Assembly: GCA_025617745.1 (NCBI GenBank)
Contig: CM046856.1
Span: 39,058,888 to 39,122,887, forward strand
DNA: 64,000 bases
Source of the DNA: Heliocidaris erythrogramma
Lineage: Eukaryota > Echinodermata > Echinoidea > Camarodonta > Echinometridae
Direction of reading: 5' to 3'
The notes below the pieces were generated by a model. The model saw nothing but the letters and a program-made list of their open reading frames with translations. It was not told the origin of the DNA and made no database searches. Shown here one piece after another: positions 55,990-64,000 of this stretch. Numbering within the stretch: position 1 is the stretch's first letter; the number at the start of each line of letters is the position of its first letter. Position numbers and translations under genes: made by a program.

Positions 55990-55997
55990 TTCCCAAG

Positions 55998-56350
55998 GTA
56001 CATGAATGGACAATGCCAGACGTTTTAAGTGGTGGGGAGTACTTGCCAGACGCCCCTAAAGTTCCCCAACCCCCAATATTGAGCTAGATCAGCTGGAAAG
56101 GAAATCCTAAGAAACCTATATCAAAAGATTCGCCGTAGTCCAAAGATACACAAATGACCACTGCCAGACGATTGAAGTGGTGGAGGGTGCCTGCCAGACG
56201 CCCCTATGGTAATCTATCCACCAATATTGAGCTAGATCAGGAAAGGAAACCTTATGGAACCTGTGGGAAATTACTCACCAGAGTCCAAAGATGCGCAAAT
56301 GACCACTACTAGGCCATTTAAGTGGTGGAGAGTGACTGTTAGACGTTATT
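55998..56350 (+). repeat. ~147-bp satellite, right part
   Basis: Two and a half further units, increasingly diverged rightwards (TTGAGCTAGATCAGCTGGAA, AAGATTCGCCGTAGTCC, GTGGTGGAGGGTGCCTGCCA). Confidence 0.85.
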
Positions 56351-58014
56351 ATACAACCCCTATATGTTGTCCAGACTTACTTAGATACTGCCAGGAATCA
56401 TCATGATTATTATATTGTGGGATTCTACCTGCCGCACGTCCCCCACCCGCTAAAGAATGACACACAAATATGAAAATGAACAGTCATCATTTTTGTTTCT
56501 ATTTCATTTCTTTTACTTATAAATGGGATACTCGACGTCGGACAAACGCTGTACCAGTAAATTATGATTAATTTAAACCACGTAAGGAGTTTAGTCCTAT
56601 AATTAGTACATTTTAACAGTGAAAATTATGGGTTGTTGAGATTGTTCATACAGTTTGTTATATAATTTACATTAATTCTTGACTGATTTGGTAAAACCGT
56701 ATTAGTATTGACGCTAAAATTTCATTATTGCAAGCACCAGCAACTGTTTTATTACTTGTTCTATTACTGATCTAAGTTGTAAACTATAAGAATCATTCAA
56801 AAATGTTGAGACCCTTTTTTTTTAAGCGCTAGCGCAAGCTTTAGTCAATTTTTTGCCGATTTAGTGATTTACCCATAATTTATACAGACGATAATAAACC
56901 ATTTCATTGAATCTTCATCGTATTTAGAATAATATATTCCGCTCATTTTGATACCAACCAAATGTATGTACCTCACTGAAAACGCTCCAGGAAGAAGCTC
57001 CAGTCTCTACAATCATTTGAAAAATGATAAATATTTAATTGGCCAGAATGTATGTAAATCGTATCCTGATTATCGTTTGATATTACAAACTGCTGTTAGG
57101 ATCCAGAGATTTTTTTTAAAGATCACAATATCCTGATACATGTATTTTAATTATGATATCTAATGACTCCTTTGCAAAATGTAACCGGCTATCAGGCTAT
57201 AGCTGTGCATTTCAAATTACATAGTCTACACAGAGGCTTTGTTATCAATACTTAATTCCTGATAAATCAGATTTCACTTTTATCCACAAACATAAATGTG
57301 TGTAACATTGATGTCAGTAACGTCCAATCCTCAATGTTTATATCAAATATGTAGCCTTCTAAGTTCAAGGTTCAAATCATAGTGTCTAAAGCTTTCCATC
57401 CCAGTACGTTGGGGTGAAGACTTTGGATTTTATAAAAGAAATCACCTTTTTCAGAGGTTTAGCCTGTATTATTCATAACTCTGTTAAATACATGTCAAGT
57501 TATTCATTATATTCATAGAAATCCCTCATCTCATCATATTTTATTCAACATGTTGAACAGAATATGATGTTAGATAATATTAGAAAGAAACGGAACGTCA
57601 CTCGGCCAAATTAAAGAGCTCATATTGAGAAAAGAAGTGGTATGCGTTTTTATTTGGTAATATTAAAATCTGTGTATCAAATAAAACAGTCCTTTATAAA
57701 TTTTTCAAACAGCTCATTGTGCAATGTTTTAAAAATAAAAATCACCTTTTTGAGGGTTTGAAATTGTCTCGCAGTCCAATTCGGCAAAATGCTAGCTTGT
57801 TTACTTTTCTATGCAAATTAGCACTGACGTCATTGGGTAGAGTCGTATGACCTCCGCGGTGTACTGCTGCACAACATAGCATGGACTGGCAACCGAGAGT
57901 GAAGAGAAACTTTGCTCGACATGATTTTGATACTTCAAAAATTATGTTTCCAAATAATAATAATAATCCACTCCACTCCAAATTTTGTTAACCGAAATGG
58001 AAATTCTTTTTGCC
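56351..58014. other. no gene seen
   Basis: AT-rich non-coding sequence. A small hairpin around CATCATATT..TTCAACATGTTGAA..AATATGATG lies at about 57534-57572. CACTGACGTCATTGGGTAGAGT at 57823-57844 has an inverted partner near 58632-58653. Confidence 0.4.
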
Positions 58015-58206
58015 CAATTGATCGTGGGCCCGGCAGCCACTGTGCAGCGCCAGATCGACGTTGCTCTATCCTTTCAATTGTTGAACGCCAAACAAGGTAG
58101 CAGCAACTCCCATCTTTTAACGTCTTTTGGTATGACGCGGCCGAGGTTCGAACCCACGACCTCCCGATTGTGAGGCGGACGCTCTACTGACTGAGCCAAC
58201 ACATCG
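58015..58206 (-). mobile_element. tRNA-Val-derived SINE
   Basis: The minus-strand head at 58206-58130 reads TTGGCTCAGTCAGTAGAGCG (A box), CTCACAATC with CAC at the anticodon position, and GGTTCGAACCT (B box), so it derives from a valine tRNA. The body continues with GCGTCATACCAAAAGACGTT and GGGAGTTGCTGCTACCTTG. The 3' limit near 58015 is approximate. Confidence 0.8.
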
Positions 58207-59040
58207 GTATAAAATCCATCAGTTTTGTTAAATATTATATGAAAACTAGTTTTAGCCTTGTATTTCGGGCCAGCTACATCTCCAAAGTCAATCTTGCAGT
58301 GACGTTCGAAGGCTGATTTTTCGAAATGGTCCCTACAATAGTACAAATTCGTGCATGCTTGCTGTGTGTTGCTGCTGTGAAATCTTTTCGCCGAATTTTC
58401 ACAAACTTCACCCACAAATTCCGTTGCTTATTGAGCTTTGGAAAGGTGAAGAAACTGATGTTGGTGTTCTTTAAAGTATTGTAACACCCCCCCCCCCCAC
58501 ACACACACACAACGCAATTTCGTGGCATTTTGCCACAAAACGTAAGGATTCCCCCAAAAGAAAGCGACTCTCGTTGATGTTGGTTTTTTTACACACGATT
58601 TCAATAGCGCGCGTTATGCACCGGATGAATTGATCAACTCTACCCAGTGACGTCATAGCAGGTCAACCCCGCTTCGATGTTTATCGGTCTGTTTGAGAAA
58701 TCTGGCTCAATAACATTACATTTTAGGCCAAAAAAAATATTTTATTTGCTAAAATTGATGAAAACTTTATTTCAATATGTTTATTATTTATTTACAAACC
58801 ATATTTCTTGCAATTGGGGTCTGAAAAAAATCAACATATGAGCTCTATAAAAAACCTATTGACACATTCGGATACACACGTAAAGGTACAAAAAGGGTGA
58901 TAAAGAATAACGGTTACACCTGTTCTCTGTTTATTTTGGTGAATTAGATTTGCCACCGATACCATTACTCACTATACCGGTATACGTATGTATTATAGCT
59001 CACTCATTCTTCACGTTCAGAGCAATCTCCGGATAAAAAA
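58207..59040. other. no gene seen
   Basis: C-run and CA-repeat at 58488-58512. Otherwise non-coding. Confidence 0.45.
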
Positions 59041-60225
59041 ATACATTTGATTTGATTTGATTTGATTTGATGTTCATTTCTATTTCCATGTACATCATCA
59101 TAGATTTACCATCTTCATGTATGGTCACATAAAATCATAATTATATAGAAAAAGGGGTCGTCATAAGCACAGTTCAGGTGGAACATAAGGTCTCTAAATA
59201 CCAATAACCTTCATAAAACTCCTGACTACTGATTCTTATATTGCAAGGTACAAGGATACGTGCTGAAAAAACACCTGTAGGTATATTTCTATGCATAATT
59301 ACGGATGTTGCATATACAGGCATTAATAATATGTAGGCTGTCTTGTAATAAGTAGGAAACAAGGTTAGTCTGTCAATAGTTTGTCATTTTTAAGTAAATA
59401 TACAACATTCGCATATTTACAGACAAACTATTGATTAATAATATTGTATATCGCTAGCAATACATGAAAGATGATAATCTTTTAAGCGCTTTGTTGGGCA
59501 TGAATATAAATTGAATGTCAATAGGTAGTGAATTCCAAATATCGGGTCCAATGTGTCTTAAGCCCGCCGCACACTGCACGATCTGACTACGATGCGATTT
59601 GGGGAAAAGTTATTATAACATTTGATGTGAACCTTCAAATAAGTAAAATCTTCGTGATCAAAGTTCCCAGTAGTAGTATGAATACTAAAATCGAAATTCC
59701 GGGTTACTGCGAGCCCCCGTGTAGGAGTAAAATCGAATTCAATTCCAAATCGTAGTGACGTCATACCAATCTTGCGATCGACTAAGATTTGAAGCCGATT
59801 TGGCCTTTACTCTAACCAGAAAAATGGCAGTTAACCAAAATTTCGATATTAGTATTCGTATCATTATTCCGAACTTCAAATGAGAAAATCTTCGTGATCA
59901 AAGTTCCCAGTAGTAGTATGAATGAGATAATTTCACTTTTTTAAACTTTCACATTTAATGCAAACTGCAATTTGTTCGAAAATCGGGTGGCAGTTCACGG
60001 ATCGTATAGTGTGCGCCGGGCTTTATAGATCTATGAGCCTGCATGAGGGTTGTTTTGGGATAATTGTTCAAATGCATATTAGTAGAAATTCAGGTAGGGT
60101 ATTTATGTATGGCCGAGTAATTGCATAAAGGCTGCCATGGGAATTGAAGTTTATGTAAACATATATCCACTGTTTCAAACAATGCGGAATATCATTCTGA
60201 ATATTATCTCCAAGTTTCATTGCAT
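59041..60225 (-). pseudogene. LINE C-terminus split by a MITE
   Basis: On the minus strand HKYPT(stop)ISTNMHLNNYPKT (about 60110-60060) leads to QAHRSI. After the 462-base MITE at 59561-60022 the frame resumes as RHIGPDIWNSLPIDIQ and ends at a TAG near 59452. GPDIWNSLP and the preceding HKYPT are the C-terminal signature of CR1/Jockey-like LINEs. A TGA stands where an Arg codon would be expected. The 3' UTR runs to a TTGAT-repeat tail at 59046-59071. The 5' limit is uncertain. Confidence 0.75.
59561..60022. mobile_element. PIF/Harbinger-like MITE
   Basis: Terminal inverted repeats AGCCCGCCGCACACTGCACG and its near-inverse AGTGTGCGCCGGGCT. Flanked by TTA at 59558-59560 and 60023-60025, the 3-bp TWA duplication of PIF/Harbinger elements. 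Inside, ATCTTCGTGATCAAAGTTCC followed by CAGTAGTAGTATGAAT occurs twice (about 59649 and 59888). Confidence 0.8.
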
Positions 60226-60699
60226 CATGATAAGGAATTAAACAGGAACAGCCTAAAAGGAAAAGGTTCAAGTGATCAATGTGCTAACAAATATTCAGAA
60301 ATCTCAAATGTTAACGAAACCGATGTTTTATGGAACTTTGCAGGGCACTCTGCTGATAAGCAACGAAGATGTCCATTATCACATGCATCAAAGATATGTA
60401 CAATATAAATTCACTGTCTGAATATTGTTTGAAACCCATATCAAACCTTAAATATAAAATAAAAATCAATTTTTACGCCAAAATATCAAAAACATATAAA
60501 AAAACGTGTCGGTTTGCATTGAACGGCTGTTATGACAACAGTGTGGTGCATAATTGGTCGGTATTAAAATGTGCATAATATGATTCTTAATAAGATGACC
60601 AAGTTTCAATTTAATACACTATTCATACTTAAAGTTTCATGTGAACATGTCAAAAGGTACAATAGAAACAGGTGTGTGTATCATGGTATAACTCATGTT
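60226..60699. other. no gene seen
   Basis: AT-rich non-coding sequence. Confidence 0.4.
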
Positions 60700-60965
60700 T
60701 TACTAGAAATATCATTCATGAAATAGTTTCTCCTTTAACACATATTTTTAATCTTTCACTAAAAAACGGCGTTGTTCCTAATAAAATGAAGATTGCAAAG
60801 GTCATGCCTATTCACGAAAGGTGACCAACAAGACAAAGGTATATTACCGCCCTTTATCACCCCTAACAAGCTTCTCAAAAAATATAGAAAAAAATCGTTT
60901 ATTCTGGACTCATTTTATACGTTTTTAGATAATAATCATGTCCTCTCCGGGTCTAAACATTCACG
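60700..60965 (+). pseudogene. LINE reverse transcriptase fragment
   Basis: The plus-strand frame ISPLTHIFNLSLKNGVVPNK then MKIAKVMPI is the start of a CR1/Jockey-like RT. After a small shift a decayed KGD..GILPPFITPNKLLKK and a line resembling the GFR region continue to about 60965, where the satellite begins. It corresponds to the first 80 residues of the RT at 8521. Confidence 0.7.
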
Positions 60966-61265
60966 CATGGGCTTCTAATATTCCAGCTGATCTAGCTGAA
61001 TTTTTATACCCCCTTTGGGGGCGTCTGGCAGGCACCCCACCACTTAAAACGTCTGGTATTGTCCATTCATGTACCTTGCGACTATGGCGAATCTTTTGAT
61101 ATACGTTTCTAAGGGTTTCCTGAACTAGCTCATTTTTTGGACCACTTTGTGACCTCCCCTGGCCACACCCACCACATAGAACATGCCAGACGGTCAATTC
61201 GTTATATCGGACTATGCGATCTTTACATTCATGCACATGAATATTGGTTTCCTTTCCAGCTAGGT
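60966..61265 (-). repeat. ~147-bp satellite, inverted copy
   Basis: Reverse complement of the unit at 54440-54770, including the flanking segment with ATGTAAAGATCGCATAGTCC, so the two loci share more than the basic unit. A C-run at 61270-61290 follows. Confidence 0.85.
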
Positions 61266-61358
61266 TGACCCCCCCCCCCCCCCCCCCCCCCATTCCCTGG
61301 ATCCCGTACTATAATGAATTTGGATAATTATTAGTTTTAAGTTAATTTATTATAATTC

Positions 61359-61408
61359 TTTCGGACGGACCAGCTGGTTACGGATGCTGTCAGACTAAAA
61401 GACGACGT
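61359..61408 (-). repeat. inverted fragment of the adjoining Penelope-like ORF
   Basis: The reverse complement of this stretch matches 61672-61722 (AGTCTGACAGCATCCGTAAC then CAGCTGGTCCGTCCGAAAGA), with one or two changes in the core. Confidence 0.85.
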
Positions 61409-62003
61409 GCGAAGCTCTGTCGTAGAGACACAGTGTCTCTCCGACAGAGTTTCATGCATCGTTAGTAAACCCCATTGCACAGCATCGGAGAAGCGGCATG
61501 TCGCCTCAGCTCTTATTTCTAATGGCTATCCTCGCTCGTTTGTTAATCGCGTCTCCAGGAAGAAGAGCGCTATACCTGAGCGACCCGCGCAATTTAAATC
61601 TACCGTAGTGCTTCCGTTTGTTGATAGCATCTCCCACCAACTCCGCCGGCGTTTGGAGAAGCATGGCGTTCGCGTCGTCTTCAAGTCTGACAGCATCCGT
61701 AACCAGCTGGTCCGTCCGAAAGACCGCGCTCTCCCCGGCAGACGCGATGGGGTTGTTTACAAGATCCCTTGCTCGACTTGTGACAAGGTCTATATTATTG
61801 GCGAGACAGGTAGGCCTGTTGGGGAACGCATGCAAGATCATCGCCGGGATGTTCGGCTTAGGCGCACCGAGTCTGCTGTCGCAGAGTATGCGTGGAGCTC
61901 CGATCATCGCCCTAACTGGGATGAGATCAGTGCCGGCCGCACAGAAACGCTGTTAGTAGCGGCTTTGTTAGCGCTAACAAGCCACAGACAAATCAGCCAC
62001 TAA
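61407..62003 (+). pseudogene. Penelope-like element C-terminus with GIY-YIG nuclease
   Basis: A 198-codon open frame. FVDSISHQLRRRLEKHGVRV, then SIRNQLVRPKDRALPG, VVYKIPCSTCDKVYI-IGETG, RPVGERMQDHRRDVRL and SAVAEYAWSSDHRPNWDE form the Penelope linker and GIY-YIG endonuclease. Codon use is GC-rich and unlike the other Penelope copy at 42590, so this is a different family. The nuclease lacks the RT upstream. One extra Ile inside the YIGETG motif (VYIIGETG) is unusual and may impair it. The true start is upstream of a truncation: a hairpin at 61415-61449 and an inverted self-copy replace the RT. Confidence 0.85.
61415..61449. repeat. 17-bp-arm hairpin
   Basis: CTCTGTCGTAGAGACAC, one base, then its inverse with a single mismatch. 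It sits where the inverted self-copy meets the sense-oriented Penelope-like sequence. Confidence 0.85.
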
Positions 62004-62653
62004 CAACACGGGTAAGATGACCGCACAGAAAGCGCTGTTAGGACGCTGTTTGACACTCGCGCTGTTACAGCGCTGTTAATGGATTTGAGCCATAGAGTTA
62101 GGCAAAATCTATGATTTGTGCGTAGTAATCTATGTATAGATTGATGAATCTAGCTTGTTGATGCAGCATAGCACAGTGCGCATGCGTTGTGTATTCACGT
62201 TTTAAAATTTATATTTGCTGACAAATGACCAAAATAAACATGACATTCCTGCCGGGTGACGGGTCTTTTACTAATCAATAATACTACACGTTCCCACTAT
62301 ATCTATGTTGGTGGTCTAATGTGTGCTTGGTTTTCAGCGTATATTTCATTCTTTAACAAAGGTTATTCAAGTTTCTGATTGCATAAACTTACTAGATTAG
62401 CTACGACAATATATGAACAGTTAACTTTGATTCCAAAGACTTTCGCGTGAAATTATTGCTTGCTGCAACTACTAGCATTTAGCTTTTAGATTAAAATACT
62501 GTACCACAAAAAAAAATGCAAGCCCACTTCTCATTTATTTATTTATTTATTTATTGTTTATTTTTTAGCTCTTCACTCATGGGAGTAGGCTTATTTGCCA
62601 ATGATGATTTTCATCATGATGCTTCTCATCATCAGTGGCTGATGCGTATGTAG
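62004..62653. other. no gene seen
   Basis: ACCGCACAGAAAGCGCTGTTAG and the similar CCGCACAGAAACGCTGTTAG upstream repeat near the Penelope end (61938-62045). An ATTT repeat lies at 62536-62557. Otherwise non-coding. Confidence 0.4.
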
Positions 62654-62661
62654 CCTATTAC

Positions 62662-62866
62662 CAGTGGCGGCACCAGGATTTTTAAAGTGGGGTTGGGGGG
62701 AGCAAATGGGGGGCAAAAGAAAATGTTGGGGGGGGGGGCAAGGGTGCACACAATTTTTTTCCACCCTATTGTTTTTTTTCACTCCGAAAATTATTGGGGG
62801 GGCAATGCTTCTGACTGGGGGGGGGGAGGGGCAAATGCCCCCATGCCCCCCTTGGTGCCGCCACTG
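62662..62866. mobile_element. hAT-like MITE, 205 bp
   Basis: Ends CAGTGGCGGCACCAGG and TTGGTGCCGCCACTG. Flanks CCTATTAC (62654-62661) and CCTTTTAC (62867-62874) match at 7 of 8. Several G-tracts inside. Confidence 0.8.
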
Positions 62867-62874
62867 CCTTTTAC

Positions 62875-63509
62875 ACTATTCAGTTACATTGACTGTACTT
62901 AAGGTATGGTACATGGTTACTCACCGTAATGTTCTTTTTTCCAAAGCAGGGCCTACAATGTTAAAAAGGTCTTCAAACACTGCTTTGGAAAACCTATACT
63001 TTAATGAATGAATGAATTAATTAATTATTTTTTTCATATTACTGCAGAAATCTGCCATGAACATTATTGGTGAGCATAGATCGTTCAAAATTTCGAATAC
63101 AGATACATTAATAACAATTCCAAAAAGCAGTATTATGGGAGAACCTAAGGAAAAGCACAGCTTGTTAAAACTAGGTTCCCCAATAACAGAGAGAACTAAG
63201 AAATATATGTATGTAATTATGTATACATATACATATATAGCAATAAAGAGACGAGACAAGACGTGTGTAAAAGGGGAAAAAAAATAAATGCACACACAAC
63301 ATCACTATAACATCAAAATAAAATAAGCATACTATGAACTAGTATTATACTAGCAGTTAATGTCAGCCTATCGCGTTTATATAGTAGTAGAAAAACCAGA
63401 TACACATAATACATGTATGTGTATTAAGTATGAATAAAAAGATGTCTTAATAAAGGTTTTGTTTATGTTCTGTTTAGACACAGGCAGAAAACCAAATACT
63501 GTACAGATG
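62875..63509. other. no gene seen
   Basis: AT-rich sequence. The part nearest 63500 may be 3' UTR of the LINE at 63776. Small frames lack motifs. Confidence 0.4.
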
Positions 63510-63774
63510 CAGTGGCGTATCCAGGGGGTGGCGCAACAGGCGCCCCCCCTATTGGCCGTCATAAAAAAAAAAACTAGGAAAAAAAAGTTGTTCATTAAAT
63601 AGGCTTCAAAATTGGTCACATATAGGATTATTTTGCATCTCAGCCCTTCTTCAGAAGCAAAAATTTTCCAAAGGGGAGGGGGCACCCCCTCCCATTAGAC
63701 CCCTCCCCGGGACGGCGATCAATAATGCCTGGCGCCCCCCCCCCCCCCATTGGGAAATCCTGGATACGCCCCTG
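63510..63774. mobile_element. hAT-like MITE, 265 bp
   Basis: Ends CAGTGGCGTATCCAGGGGG and TCCTGGATACGCCCCTG pair over about 15 bases. C/G tracts lie inside. Flanks TACAGATG and TTATAGAC are too different to call a target duplication. It lies at the 3' end of the LINE at 63776. Confidence 0.7.
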
Positions 63775-63775
63775 T

Positions 63776-64000
63776 TATAGACTTACACTGTAAGAGCTAA
63801 TTTGATAATGTTTAAGATTTCTTCTAAAAGATTTAAGAGAGGAAGCTTGCGTTAGATTTGAATCAAGATGATTTCAATAGAAGGGCATAGTTTAGATTAA
63901 TGTTTTCTGGGCAAACTGAGTACGAAGAAGTGGTAAATGAAAGAAAGATGATTGTCGTGTAGAATGCCTATGTATTCCATCATTCGTTTCAAGCATTGAT
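63776..64000 (-). pseudogene. LINE C-terminus, runs off the window
   Basis: The minus-strand frame reads HRHSTRQSSFFHLPLLRTQF, a stop, a broken copy of the GP.LWN region, then SSLKSFRRNLKHY and a stop near 63785. It aligns residue for residue with the C-terminus at 2737-2952 (HKYPTRQSDEFHLPFLRT), so it is the same LINE group. It has two internal stops. Confidence 0.75.

Noticed and set aside
58130..58206. tRNA-Val(CAC) gene
   Set aside because: It continues into a SINE body without a terminator-like T run at the tRNA 3' end.

Overview
This 64 kb window looks like intergenic DNA from an animal, most probably a marine invertebrate and plausibly an echinoderm such as a sea urchin. It is AT-rich and crowded with microsatellites and homopolymer tracts. 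Its retroelement mix is broad: CR1/L2/Jockey-type, L1/Tx1-type and I-type non-LTR elements, Penelope-like elements with GIY-YIG nucleases, and BEL/Pao and Gypsy pol fragments. It also has tRNA-derived SINEs with A and B boxes, and many small terminal-inverted-repeat (TIR) elements. I found no bacterial-type operon, no convincing intact host gene and no canonical tRNA or rRNA gene. The host assignment is inferred from repeat content, not from a marker gene. A few GC-richer patches (about 13.2-14.0, 15.0-15.7 and 29.3-29.7 kb) could hold promoters or exons, but nothing decisive is visible.

0-11 kb: an unrecognised partial reading frame at the left edge; a TTAA-flanked MITE (1655-1990); an internally deleted CR1-like LINE on the minus strand (2606-3831); an L2-like LINE tail (5429-5828) that abuts a 2.2 kb near-perfect palindrome (5845-8036) with the same reading frame in both arms; and a 5'-truncated LINE (8515-10170) inside a pair of inverted repeats.

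11-19.5 kb: mostly non-coding, with two adjacent hairpins each set between copies of an 8-bp word (13342-13481), a purine-rich minisatellite (16036-16615), tandem duplications (17047-17915) and a G-tract MITE.

19.5-33 kb: an almost full-length L1/Tx1-type LINE bounded by a perfect 16-bp target duplication (19567-24747); hAT-like MITEs; an L2-type LINE (27872-29190); a possible LTR and leader (about 30830-31470); and a SINE whose tail resembles the L2 tails.

33-46 kb: a second copy of the 46-50-bp minisatellite in the opposite orientation, a degenerate GGTCTAAT array, a hAT-like element carrying a degenerate 29-30-bp array (36863-37872), a BEL/Pao pol remnant, an L1-type ORF1 without ORF2, a Penelope-like element (42590-44130) and a long-armed inverted-repeat element (44127-45134).

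46-64 kb: an I-type LINE on the minus strand interrupted by a Gypsy element on the plus strand, with a large deletion across both; two tRNA-derived SINEs; a 147-bp satellite split by a hAT-like element with a perfect 8-bp target duplication (54779-55989); a third SINE; a LINE frame split by a Harbinger-type MITE with TTA duplication (59561-60022); a second Penelope-like fragment with an inverted piece of itself; and two more hAT-like MITEs beside a final LINE tail.

Nothing here forms a cooperating gene set. The window is best read as a stratified record of insertions, several of which can be ordered in time because one element breaks another.
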